A stretch of DNA of 64,000 bases from Nostoc sp. 106C (GTDB lineage Bacteria > Cyanobacteriota > Cyanobacteriia > Cyanobacteriales > Nostocaceae). Positions within the stretch are counted from its first letter, which is position 1, and each line of letters begins with the position of its first letter. The notes under the pieces were generated by a model that made no database searches, was not told the DNA's origin, and worked only from the letters and a program-made list of their open reading frames with translations. The stretch is taken from positions 1 through 64,000 of the forward strand of contig NZ_MTAW01000129.1 of NCBI RefSeq assembly GCF_002154725.1, given 5' to 3'. Made by a program: the position numbers and the translations under genes. Shown here in pieces: positions 56,325 through 64,000 of this stretch.

Positions 56325-58211
56325 TTAATTAATTTGTTGTTGAATAAAAGTTTCCAAACGTTTGAGTTGGAAGTTGCTAGCCAACTGGATGAGTTGTTGA
56401 GTAAAACCACTTAACTGCTCATCAGATTTAGAAAGTTGTTGAGCTATTTCTAAAATTTTTTGAATATCGCCGTCTTGTACCAGTTCCAATAATTGTTGTA
56501 GAACTTCCTGGGAAGGAGGAATTATATCAACTGAAAGGTTTGAGCTATTTACATCGGTTTTTTTGATTATGTTTGTCTTGTTTTCATACAACCATTCCAG
56601 TTGCAAAAATTGCCGCAGCAGTTCTAGCAACATTTCAGCTTCTATCGGCTTAGGGAGAAATGCATCTGCACCAACATCAATACTCTTGTATTGGTCAATT
56701 GCAAACACACTGGCTGACGAAGCGATAATAGCCATCTCCTTAAATTGGCCAGACTGACGTAAACTTTTAATAAACTCAAATCCATCCATCACAGGCATAA
56801 CTAAGTCAGTGATAATCAAGTCTGGTTTGTAGGTTTTTACCTGTTCCCATCCTTCTTGACCCTGACTAGCTTCTACAACAGTAAACCCCACTGGCTCTAG
56901 TAAATTGACAATCACCGAGCGGTTTTCCCATTTGTCATCCACAATCAAAATGGTGCGCCTTTGTCCTTGATAACCAATAATGCTTCCCTTCTCAACTACT
57001 CTAGAAACCCTTGCCCAGTCTTTAGATTCTGGCAATTCCACTTCAAACCAGAAAGTGCTACCTGCGCCAAACTGACTTTCTACTTGAATTTGACTACCCA
57101 TCAACGAAATAATTTTTTGGCTGATTGCTAGTCCTAAACCTGTACCTTCAGTTTGTCGTTTCTGACTTCCCACTTGCTCAAAAGGTAGAAATATTTTCTC
57201 GGCTTGCTCAGGGGTGATACCTGTGCCAGTATCTATTACTTCAAAGCGAATTTTATATGTAATTTGTTTATTGCCATTTGAGGCTTGATTAATAACTTTA
57301 ACCTTGAAGGTAACGCTGCCTTGATTAGTAAATTTGATTGCATTCCCAAGCAAGTTGAGCAATACTTGCCGCAAGCGTTTTTCATCAGCACGAATCCCTG
57401 TTGGTAAATCGGGGTCAAGTTGCAGATGAAATGCGATCACCTTTTGTTCGGCACGGATGCGACAAATTTCACTTACACTGTCTAGAAATGCAGGCAAGTA
57501 AAAATCAATTGGATTCAATTCCAACTTTCGGGCTTCAATTTTGGAGAGATCCAAGACATCATTAATCAAGGTTAATAAATGAGAACCACATTGGTAAATG
57601 ATGCTGATTCCTTTGCTACCTTTCTCACTTAAAGCTTCTGTGCGTTGGAGGATTTGTGTATAGCCAAGGATGCCATTGAGAGGAGTGCGTAATTCATGAC
57701 TCATATTGGCGAGAAATTCACTCTTGGCTTGGCTAGAGTTCTTCGCCACTTCCTCAGCAAGGCGTAACTCTTTCTCAATGCGTTTGCGCTCGACAATTTC
57801 ACTTATGAGTACTCGGTTGATAGCTTCTAATTGGGCAGGGCTGGGTAATGTCAAAGCTTGAGGCATGAGATAAATTAACGCAAATGCCGTATATATCGAA
57901 ATAATGGCAGTGAAAGCTTTCAAACCACCTGCTATCCAGTAATTGGGATGCCAAAGCGTCCAAATTTCCATCAAGTGCCCAGTACCACAAGCAATGATAA
58001 AAGCACCAAATAACAGAAAGACACCGTTAAAAGGAACGTCTTTGCGCTTAGAAATAAAGTAGATCAGAAGAAAGGGAATAGAATAATAAGCTAAGGCGAT
58101 CGTGGCATCAGAAATAATGTGGAGCCACACCAGCCCCGTTTTCCAGAGATAACAATGTCCGTGCGGGATAAAACTGTTTGAGTAGGAAGGATAATTAAAA
58201 AAAGCTAACAT
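56325..58211 (-). CDS. ethylene-receptor-like hybrid histidine kinase
   Basis: 628 residues from the ATG at 58211 (the open frame reaches a TTG at 58265). Three N-terminal helices at 24-118 match the ethylene-binding domain of plant ETR1: IISDATIALAYYSIPFLLIY, FGAFIIACGTGHLMEIWT. Residues equivalent to ETR1 Asp25, Cys65 and His69 are D35, C75 and H79, so the copper/ethylene site is complete. After a coiled coil come the HisKA domain with H172 (MSHELRTPLNG), HATPase (GTGITPEQ, GTGLGLAIS) and a receiver (ILIVDDKWENRSV, LIITDLVMPVMDG). The final 80 residues are helical. Unlike Synechocystis Slr1212 it has no PAS or GAF between. Membrane sensor, probable signal ethylene or a similar ligand. Confidence 0.93.
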   Translation of the reverse strand: MLAFFNYPSYSNSFIPHGHCYLWKTGLVWLHIISDATIALAYYSIPFLLIYFISKRKDVPFNGVFLLFGAFIIACGTGHLMEIWTLWHPNYWIAGGLKAFTAIISIYTAFALIYLMPQALTLPSPAQLEAINRVLISEIVERKRIEKELRLAEEVAKNSSQAKSEFLANMSHELRTPLNGILGYTQILQRTEALSEKGSKGISIIYQCGSHLLTLINDVLDLSKIEARKLELNPIDFYLPAFLDSVSEICRIRAEQKVIAFHLQLDPDLPTGIRADEKRLRQVLLNLLGNAIKFTNQGSVTFKVKVINQASNGNKQITYKIRFEVIDTGTGITPEQAEKIFLPFEQVGSQKRQTEGTGLGLAISQKIISLMGSQIQVESQFGAGSTFWFEVELPESKDWARVSRVVEKGSIIGYQGQRRTILIVDDKWENRSVIVNLLEPVGFTVVEASQGQEGWEQVKTYKPDLIITDLVMPVMDGFEFIKSLRQSGQFKEMAIIASSASVFAIDQYKSIDVGADAFLPKPIEAEMLLELLRQFLQLEWLYENKTNIIKKTDVNSSNLSVDIIPPSQEVLQQLLELVQDGDIQKILEIAQQLSKSDEQLSGFTQQLIQLASNFQLKRLETFIQQQIN

Positions 58212-58413
58212 AATACTAGAGGTGACTAAATTTGTGATAATTATCTGTAACCTCAGTATTCCCAAAAAGGTTTAGACTTTTAAGTTTCGATTACTTATTT
58301 TTATCTATTACTTGTGCCCAATTATACAAAAGATGTTGTTTAATTAATATTTATCTATTGATTAAAGTTAATGCATCCTTAAATCTTTCATCATTTCTAT
58401 TTGAAGATTTAAG

Positions 58414-58644
58414 TTAGACTTGTGCATTCAATAGATTAGTCATGGTGCGAGCAATGTCTTCTGCCTTGGTTGCCAAAATTTGATTCGTAGCTTCAAATCC
58501 TTGGCGAGCGCCAATATATCATCGATGGACAGGACAAACAGTAAGCCCTTGGCGTTTGTCATATTTTTGACATAACCTTTGAGCGCTCGCTGGTGAGATT
58601 GCCAACAGGAGATTGTGGTGTACAAGGTGCTATACTCATCAAGT
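58414..58644 (-). pseudogene. frameshifted remnant of an unidentified gene
   Basis: Two overlapping minus-strand frames look like one protein broken by a single-base shift: LDEYSTLYTTISCWQSHQ...AKGLLFVLSIDDIL in one, then ARQGFEATNQILATKAEDIA and RTMTNLLNAQV before a TAA at 58414-58416 in another. The join lies near the bases TTGGCGCTC around 58515. LLFVLSIDDIL resembles a CheW-type strand but I cannot assign a family. Upstream is a stop codon with no start, so the 5' end is also missing. Confidence 0.4.
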
Positions 58645-58671
58645 TTTAGTTAGCTATAAGTAGTAGATCTA

Positions 58672-59751
58672 ATGGCATCCCGACGAGAAGCGATTATTTT
58701 CATTCACGGATTTTATCTTGGTAGAGATAGAAATTATTTTATTGATAGTTTATCTACTGGTTTTACTGAAGTATTAAATACTACAAGAATTGAAGAAGCA
58801 GGTGAAGAAAAAATTGCCGGATATGCTGGGAAAAAATTCAAAGTATATCTAGACGTAGACAATATCAAAGAAGTTGATATTTATGATGCATATTGGAACG
58901 ATCTTATAAGTCAACCATTAAGTAGCAGTAACTTAAAGAATCAGGTGTTCCGTGGCATATACATGTTATTTTATTGGTTGATTACAAGGGATATATTTGC
59001 TTTAAGAAAGTCTCCTCCTTTACTTATAGGTTTAGGTATATCTTTACTGCTATGGATTTTTTGGTTTTATGGAATTATTGCACTTGCGCTTGTAGCTTTA
59101 GGACAAGAACCAAACTTGTTAGGTTTTCCGATTTCTGAGGATTGGTCAAGACAAATCAGCGCTTTTGGAAAACAGATGACAAATTGGTCTGCTTGGCTGG
59201 TTGTGAGTGGAATATTCAGTTTTGTACCGATTAATATGATCGCTGACATTGCAGATTTTTCCACACGATATTTAGAAGAAAATCCTGAAGGCAAGATTTT
59301 AAAGGCAAAAATTCGCAAAAAAGTTGCAGAAACATTAAATGCTGTTTTAGAGTCTGAACTCTATGACAAGATAACTGTATTAGGTCATAGTTTTGGGAAT
59401 GTTATAGCTACTGATGTACTTGCAGACTATCAGCAAAAATATCAAGTTCGCTATATTTCTATGGGAAGCTCTTTGAAAGTTTTTTCTTCTAAGTCTAAAC
59501 AGATTGAGGAAGAAATTAAAAAATGCTTCAAGAATGAACAAATAGAAACCTGGATTGACTTTTATTCCAATCAAGATTGGCTATGTACAAAAACACCTAT
59601 TCCTGAAGGTTGCAATTCTATAAAATTTATATATAAAAAAATTAAAATTCCATTTTCGCTATTAAATCAACTTACTGGGAAATCTCACGATCACTATTTT
59701 ATGAATGAAGAAGTTTTGAAAACATGTTTAAACTTTAAAAATCATAGTTAA
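58672..59751 (+). CDS. membrane-anchored serine hydrolase (alpha/beta fold)
   Basis: 359 residues. First strand REAIIFIHGFYLGRDRNYF, nucleophile elbow VLGHSFGNVIATDV (S240), a later acid candidate in DFYSNQDWLC and catalytic histidine in GKSHDHYFMNEE. Two hydrophobic segments (about 116-144 and 172-192) are inserted between the first strand and the elbow, so the catalytic domain is tethered to the membrane from the cytoplasmic side. Lysine- and isoleucine-rich, more AT-rich than its neighbours, and flanked by remnants, which suggests acquisition. Lipase, esterase or thioesterase activity cannot be decided. I do not recognise a named family. Confidence 0.75.
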   Translation: MASRREAIIFIHGFYLGRDRNYFIDSLSTGFTEVLNTTRIEEAGEEKIAGYAGKKFKVYLDVDNIKEVDIYDAYWNDLISQPLSSSNLKNQVFRGIYMLFYWLITRDIFALRKSPPLLIGLGISLLLWIFWFYGIIALALVALGQEPNLLGFPISEDWSRQISAFGKQMTNWSAWLVVSGIFSFVPINMIADIADFSTRYLEENPEGKILKAKIRKKVAETLNAVLESELYDKITVLGHSFGNVIATDVLADYQQKYQVRYISMGSSLKVFSSKSKQIEEEIKKCFKNEQIETWIDFYSNQDWLCTKTPIPEGCNSIKFIYKKIKIPFSLLNQLTGKSHDHYFMNEEVLKTCLNFKNHS

Positions 59752-60061
59752 TGTGATTACATACCAATCCGATTTTATTTCTTAGCTTACTCGTAGAGGT
59801 AGGAAACAGGGAATGGGAAAGAAAGGAGGTAGTACAGGAGCTAAGAGTGAAATTTTTGATACTGATGAAATCGCTTCAGCGTAAGCAACATAACACCGCG
59901 ATCGCCTACTAACTCTATAATGTTAAATATTTTAATTTGCGAGTTAAAGATTGACATTCAAAGCTTTGTCATTACAATTGTAGTATTTAAACTACATTAT
60001 TAGCAAATGCATGAGTTACGATTTTGTATTAAGGAATTGCGATCTAAATAAACTCAACTCC
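59752..60061. other. intergenic region with a possible micro-ORF
   Basis: 310 bases. It contains an ATACCAAT-type short repeat arm at 59761 and the 23-codon frame listed below. No other structure supported. Confidence 0.4.
59813..59884 (+). CDS. possible 23-residue peptide
   Basis: The frame MGKKGGSTGAKSEIFDTDEI-ASA is preceded by AGGAAACAGGGA and ends with TAA. Its composition (lysine/glycine start, acidic end) looks more protein-like than random sequence. It may be a true small peptide or the start of a lost longer gene. Confidence is low because of the size. Confidence 0.25.
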   Translation: MGKKGGSTGAKSEIFDTDEIASA

Positions 60062-60778
60062 ATGACCAAATATCCCAGTATTCCTACTTATCATGCCTTA
60101 GGGGATAGAGGCGCATTACTGAAAGAAACAGTCATTTTTGATGGCGAAGTAATTCTTACTGAAAAAGTAGATGGCACAAATTCTCGCATCATTCTACTGC
60201 CTGATGGCAACTTTGTTCTGGGTAGTAGAGAAGAGCTTTTATTTGCAAAAGGTGACTTGATTGGTAATCCCGCGCTGGGGATTGTGGATTCTCTCAAAGG
60301 TGTTGCAAGTTGCTTACCTCAGTCTCAAGACTGCATCACTGTTGCGTATCTTGAGTTGTACGGTGGCAAGATTACTTCTGCTAGTAAACAATATACCTCT
60401 GAGCAGAGAGTCGGTTGGCGATTGTTTGACGTTGCAGTGCTTACAGATATCGAAACGCTGTTCGATAAGTCTACCAAGCAACTATCAGCTTGGCGGGATA
60501 ATGGTGGTCAAATGTTTTTGGATGAAGCGCAACTGAGCAAAACGGCTAAAGATTATGGATTTGAGCTAACACCGCGACTTGCAACAGTTGCAGCTTTACC
60601 AACTAGTATCCAAGAAGCCCACGAGTTTCTTAAGTCTATTTTACCGAAAACCAATGTAGCGTTGGATGCAGGTGCAAATGGGCGAGGCGAAGGTATCGTT
60701 GCTAGAACTAATTCTAGGAGTGCGATCGCCAAACTGCGTTTTGAAGATTATGAACGCCATGCTAAACGTCGCAATTAG
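60062..60778 (+). CDS. RNA ligase-family nucleotidyltransferase
   Basis: 238 residues from the ATG at 60062, which starts MTKYPSIPTYHALGDRG as relatives do. The frame is also open from an ATG at 60011, adding 17 unlike residues. Ligase motif I is VILTEKVDGTNSRI (adenylated K35), motif III lies in VAYLELYGGKI, motif IV in GRGEGIVART and motif V in AIAKLRFEDYERH. This is the T4 Rnl2/Naegleria-like RNA ligase domain without a C-terminal domain. Family enzymes seal RNA nicks after ATP-dependent self-adenylation. No partner kinase or phosphatase gene is adjacent. Confidence 0.87.
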   Translation: MTKYPSIPTYHALGDRGALLKETVIFDGEVILTEKVDGTNSRIILLPDGNFVLGSREELLFAKGDLIGNPALGIVDSLKGVASCLPQSQDCITVAYLELYGGKITSASKQYTSEQRVGWRLFDVAVLTDIETLFDKSTKQLSAWRDNGGQMFLDEAQLSKTAKDYGFELTPRLATVAALPTSIQEAHEFLKSILPKTNVALDAGANGRGEGIVARTNSRSAIAKLRFEDYERHAKRRN

Positions 60779-60829
60779 TAGAATCAAGTTGTACAGTATC
60801 CTAGAAAAGATTACTAGCTGTCGCTGATC

Positions 60830-61420
60830 TCAATTAGTCTGAACTTTAAGGAAAAGATGCAAGGCACGACGAACGTATGCTTCCCATGATTCGGGCATAG
60901 GTTGAAAGATTAGTGCATAAAGCATAATTGCACTCATAGTATCAAAGACTAGTCCTGAGTCTAAATCTGCCTGAATCTCATTTCTGGCTTTTGCTCGTTC
61001 AAGCACAACAGCAAAGGCTTGTCTTCTAGGTTGTAGATATTTTGTCCAGTAAATTTGAGCAAACTGAGAATTATTTGATGCACTGTTGATAATCATGGCA
61101 ACAGTTTTTCGCCCTAAAGGACTGAGGGTGATTTGTGCAGCATTCTTAATCAATTCATCAATATCGTCCCAGAGCTTACCTGTGTTGGGAATTACAACAT
61201 CTTGCCTCACACTCTCGATCGCATCAGCAACTAGTTCTTCTTTAGAAGCGTAGCGTCGGTAAATAGTCGGTTTGCCAACTCCAGCACGAGCTGCGATCGC
61301 ATCAATACTCATACCATCAAAACCAACTTCTGCCAACAATTCTAGGGTTGCTTGCAACATTGCTTGATGCGCTTGATTACTTCGGGGTCTTCCTAACGAT
61401 TTTTTATTGCTATCTGTCAT
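60830..61420 (-). CDS. TetR/AcrR-family transcriptional regulator
   Basis: 196 residues. N-terminal TetR helix-turn-helix at 17-62: HQAMLQATLELLAEVGFDGM, IDAIAARAGVGKPTIYRRY, SKEELVADAI. The rest is the helical ligand-binding domain with the TetR_C_11-like pattern. It is divergent from the Coq4-like gene, and a perfect 19-bp palindrome lies in the 50-base gap, so it probably represses itself and that gene until a ligand binds. Confidence 0.93.
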   Translation of the reverse strand: MTDSNKKSLGRPRSNQAHQAMLQATLELLAEVGFDGMSIDAIAARAGVGKPTIYRRYASKEELVADAIESVRQDVVIPNTGKLWDDIDELIKNAAQITLSPLGRKTVAMIINSASNNSQFAQIYWTKYLQPRRQAFAVVLERAKARNEIQADLDSGLVFDTMSAIMLYALIFQPMPESWEAYVRRALHLFLKVQTN

Positions 61421-61433
61421 AAGTGTTATTATG

Positions 61434-61452
61434 TTACGAAACGGTTTCGTAA
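61434..61452. promoter_or_regulatory. TetR-type operator palindrome
   Basis: TTACGAAAC-G-GTTTCGTAA is a perfect 9-1-9 inverted repeat in the 50-base space between the divergent tetR-like and Coq4-like genes. Length, symmetry and position fit an operator for the adjacent TetR protein. Confidence 0.82.
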
Positions 61453-61470
61453 ATAAACAGGAATCGTCTT

Positions 61471-61977
61471 ATGAGCAAGTTTCCTCACCCGCGCTATCAA
61501 GATAAACACAGCACCCAGACTCTTCAGCAAGGACTCAATGAATATTATGCGGTGAATCCGAATGTCACCAATCCTCAAGAACTGCTACCAGAATTTGCCA
61601 GAATTTTGCTGGCGCACGATGCCAGTCATGTTATCTATGCCTGTGATACAGGAATGTATGATGAACTAAAGTTGTTGCCTCTTATTTGGTGGACAAGCGA
61701 CTATAAATTTCGTGACCACTTACAAACGCTTAAAGACCCAACTATCAGTCCGGCAATTCGTGTCATGTATGACGACTTGATTGAGCAACATGGAGTTTTG
61801 TGGTTATATAGTTCAATTTTCTTAACTTTGCCACAATTACTACCAGAATTAACACAGATTTGGTTCAAAACTCGTCAAAGAAAGTCTGATGTTCCCTTCT
61901 TGAATTTTGAACCACTACTAGAGCGATCGCTCTTAGATATTCGCCAAGAGTTTGAGCTTTTGCCTTTGATCAAATAA
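61471..61977 (+). CDS. Coq4-like conserved protein
   Basis: 168 residues. The segment EFARILLAHDASHVIYACDT carries an HDxxH arrangement like the zinc motif of Coq4 (ubiquinone biosynthesis scaffold) proteins, followed by DELKLLPLIWW. Helical throughout, without signal peptide. Cyanobacteria make plastoquinone rather than ubiquinone, so a direct COQ role is unlikely. The gene may belong to a wider Coq4-like family binding lipids or isoprenoids (inference). Controlled, by position, by the divergent TetR regulator. Confidence 0.6.
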   Translation: MSKFPHPRYQDKHSTQTLQQGLNEYYAVNPNVTNPQELLPEFARILLAHDASHVIYACDTGMYDELKLLPLIWWTSDYKFRDHLQTLKDPTISPAIRVMYDDLIEQHGVLWLYSSIFLTLPQLLPELTQIWFKTRQRKSDVPFLNFEPLLERSLLDIRQEFELLPLIK

Positions 61978-61994
61978 CCATTTGGCTGTGCACG

Positions 61995-62112
61995 TTAAAT
62001 AAAATCACCGTGGCTTTTGATGATACCTCTCACGGTTGCAAGACCTAAACCTGTACCTTTACCAACTTCTTTAGTAGTAAAAAACGGCTCAGATATTCTA
62101 TTCAAATAACAA
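61995..62112 (-). pseudogene. remnant of a histidine-kinase ATPase domain
   Basis: A minus-strand frame reads [20 protein letters not shown] followed by [14 protein letters not shown] and TAA. This is the G1/G2 region of a HATPase domain, of the [16 protein letters not shown] type that is unlike the six intact kinases here. Only about 38 residues remain, and the usual GGFINVYSE continuation is lost. Confidence 0.75.
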
Positions 62113-62173
62113 ATTTTTGACAGAAATAGTAAATAGTAGATTTACCAATCCTAGCACGGGCTGCGATCGCATT
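62102..62173 (-). pseudogene. remnant of a TetR helix-turn-helix
   Basis: The minus-strand frame reads [20 protein letters not shown] then FVI and TGA, which is the TetR recognition-helix region (compare AIAARAGVGKPTIYRRY in the intact regulator). At DNA level it resembles 61260-61305 of the intact gene. It overlaps the kinase remnant in a different frame and runs into the tandem array. Confidence 0.7.
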
Positions 62174-62176
62174 GCA

Positions 62177-62382
62177 GATCGATGTATTGGCATAACAGGT
62201 CGATGCAATTAAATTGCAGGTCGATGTATTAACATAACAAGCCGATGTATTGGCATAGCAGGTCGATGCAATTAAATTACAGGTCGATGCATTAACATAA
62301 CAAGCCGATGTATTGGCATAACAGGTCGATGCAATTAAATTGCAGACCGATGCATTAATATAACAAGCCGATGCGATCGCAT
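62177..62382. repeat. 21-bp tandem array with 63-bp higher-order period
   Basis: Nine full units and one partial of 21 bp, each starting with a (G/A)(G/A)(T/C)CGATG core, for example at 62198 (GGTCGATGCAATTAAATTGC + A). Units come in three types repeated as A-B-C three times, giving a 63-bp super-period, plus a partial A. HIP1 octamers GCGATCGC flank both ends (62164 and 62373). All plus-strand frames hold repeated stops in one phase, so it is probably noncoding. Confidence 0.9.
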
Positions 62383-62463
62383 ACCAAATTTACTTAGTGT
62401 TTTAGTGTATCTGTCGTAAAAAATCTTTAACCACAGAGACACCAAGACACAGAGAAAAGAAAT

Positions 62464-63825
62464 TTACACAGCAATTTCTTTTAAAGCGTGCAAGAGGCGC
62501 TCAATTTCTTCGACTGTGTTGTAGTGTGTGAGTCCAATCCGCACCAAGCCACCAGTAGCTTCTACGCCTAACTTTTCAGTCACACCGATCGCATAAAAAT
62601 GACCATGCCATGAAAATATACCGCGATCGCCTAATGCTTTGGCAACACTTTCTGCGCTTTGTCCTGCTAGTCGAAAGGCAACTGTTGGTGTTCGCGCAGT
62701 AAAGCGCTCTTGGTTGGTGATGCCATAGAAGCTTAAACCAGGAATTGCCAACAATCCCGGAATTAGTTTGTGGCTCAATTCTCTTTCGTATTGTTGAATT
62801 GCTGACATTGCTGCTACCAAAGCAGCACGGCGGCTGTGATAAGCAGATGTGATTGAAGGTGTTGCTTGTTCTGGTGAGGTGAGGAAACTGGGACAGTGGA
62901 ATTTTTCTAAGCCTTCCTTATCAGCTTCGATTAAAGCGGAAATTAACTCGCTGTCAACTGAAGGTGAGACATGACAACCAAGTTTTGTTAAATAGTTAAT
63001 CGCCGCCACCAATCCAGCTAAACCTTCAAAATTCAAAGTTCCTGTTTCCCAACGCGCTGGCACATCATCCGGAGCCGGTCTAACTTTGTAGGGAGTTAAA
63101 CGGGTAAGATGTTCTCGCTTGCCGTACAAAATTCCAACGTGGGGGCCGAAGAATTTGTAAGCAGAACAGGCCAGAAAGTCACAACCTAGGGCGTGGACAT
63201 TGATGGGAGCGTGAGGGACGTAGTGGACTGCATCAACAAACACCCAAGCACCAACAGCATGGGCGAGGCGCACGACTGCGGCTACATCGTTGATTGTCCC
63301 GACAGCATTAGAAGCATAGCCAACTGCTACTAACTTTGTCTGTGGATTGATTTGCCGTTCTAGTTCACCCATGTCTAAGGTGCAGTCTTCGGTGTTGAAA
63401 TCTACAACTTTGACAATTACACCTTTTTCCTCTAATGCATACCAAGGGGAAACATTAGCGTAATGGTCGAGCCGCGTCACAATAATTTCATCACCTGCTT
63501 GCAGTTCCCGACCGATAGCGCGACTCAAGCTGAAGGTAAGAGTGGTCATGTTAGCACCGAATACCACCTCATCACTATGGCATCCGAGCAAATCCGCACT
63601 AGCAGCACGAGCCGCCGTAATCAGCGCATCTGTACGCACACTTGTAGCAAAAGCTCCGTGAGAATTGGCATTTGACCTCACCAGGTAGTCGCTGATGGCA
63701 TCGAGTACTGCTCCTGGTGTCTGAGTACCACCAGGGCCATCGCCAAAAATTACAGGTTCACCGTTGATTGTTTGTGTGAGTGCTGGAAACTGGGCGCGTA
63801 TCCATTTCAGGTCTAAGGGCTGCAT
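62464..63825 (-). CDS. cysteine desulfurase-like aminotransferase (TIGR01976 type)
   Basis: 453 residues from the ATG at 63825, which has AGGAG 6 bases upstream. Longer in-frame starts exist up to 63873. Fold-type I PLP enzyme: NSHGAFATSVRTDALI, FGANMTTLTFSLSRAIG, DAVHYVPHAP (D198 for the pyridine nitrogen) and SAYKFFGPHVGILYG (K224 for the Schiff base). It matches the cysteine desulfurase-like family rather than IscS or SufS, as the mobile Cys loop is not evident. The reaction on a sulfur- or amino-compound is unknown. Confidence 0.9.
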   Translation of the reverse strand: MQPLDLKWIRAQFPALTQTINGEPVIFGDGPGGTQTPGAVLDAISDYLVRSNANSHGAFATSVRTDALITAARAASADLLGCHSDEVVFGANMTTLTFSLSRAIGRELQAGDEIIVTRLDHYANVSPWYALEEKGVIVKVVDFNTEDCTLDMGELERQINPQTKLVAVGYASNAVGTINDVAAVVRLAHAVGAWVFVDAVHYVPHAPINVHALGCDFLACSAYKFFGPHVGILYGKREHLTRLTPYKVRPAPDDVPARWETGTLNFEGLAGLVAAINYLTKLGCHVSPSVDSELISALIEADKEGLEKFHCPSFLTSPEQATPSITSAYHSRRAALVAAMSAIQQYERELSHKLIPGLLAIPGLSFYGITNQERFTARTPTVAFRLAGQSAESVAKALGDRGIFSWHGHFYAIGVTEKLGVEATGGLVRIGLTHYNTVEEIERLLHALKEIAV

Positions 63826-64000
63826 AATCATCTCCTGGGTTAATAGTCGAATGGCGCTCAGATGATCCGACACAGGGAGGCGAGGAGAATTAGTCTGAAA
63901 AATTTTCCGCGTTTACCTAAACTTTTAACTTAGTGCCATTCGTTGATAGTGCCTTACCTAAGTGTTAAAACAATGCCAAAAATTGTATTGGGCATTTATG

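Noticed and set aside
62177-62382. possible CRISPR array
   Set aside because: Repeat units are 21 bp and touch each other with no unique spacers, and no cas genes are near.

Overview
The window looks like chromosomal DNA of a filamentous cyanobacterium of the Nostoc/Anabaena type. The octamer GCGATCGC (HIP1) recurs throughout. The GUN4 domain, NIL-domain protein, phytochrome-type GAF domains, an NtcA-type site before an ammonium transporter, and many large PAS/GAF histidine kinases all fit that group. The DNA is AT-rich, genes are mostly single or in short runs, and intergenic spaces are long and hold small palindromic repeats. I saw no rRNA, tRNA, CRISPR array, phage module or intact transposase.

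Layout. 0-9 kb: Spx/ArsC-like protein, a caspase-like/GUN4 fusion, the TldD/TldE protease pair, a secreted pentapeptide-repeat protein and a HAD hydrolase. 9-18 kb: NurA-domain nuclease, a PAS/GAF histidine kinase, DacB, a two-gene membrane unit (TIGR02588/TIGR02587 types) and small stress proteins. 18-29 kb: a phytanoyl-CoA dioxygenase-like enzyme, then a five-gene chemotaxis-type signalling cluster: response regulator-kinase, CheW, a soluble four-GAF methyl-accepting protein with bilin-type cysteines, CheA with a receiver, CheW. 29-43 kb: envelope and housekeeping enzymes (aspartic protease, GH25 lysozyme, Gfo/Idh/MocA oxidoreductase, a PDZ-less Deg-type protease, M28 and M48 peptidases, TPR protein, outer-membrane protein, dihydroorotase, double phosphatase).

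43-52 kb: NIL protein, selenium-binding protein/methanethiol oxidase, zinc dehydrogenase, [2Fe-2S] ferredoxin, ammonium transporter with an NtcA-type site, YnfA, PurE and NagA. 52-58 kb: three histidine kinases on the minus strand, one with an N-terminus like plant ethylene receptors. 58-64 kb: a membrane serine hydrolase, an RNA ligase, a TetR regulator with a perfect operator facing a Coq4-like gene, a graveyard of kinase and TetR remnants next to a 21-bp tandem array, and a cysteine desulfurase-like enzyme.

The strongest theme is signal transduction: six histidine kinases (CheA included) and one cytoplasmic receptor. The chemotaxis cluster probably senses light, and the ethylene-receptor-like kinase probably senses a small hydrophobic ligand. 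At least five decayed gene fragments lie between intact genes, mostly in the last 20 kb, so this part of the chromosome has been turning over.
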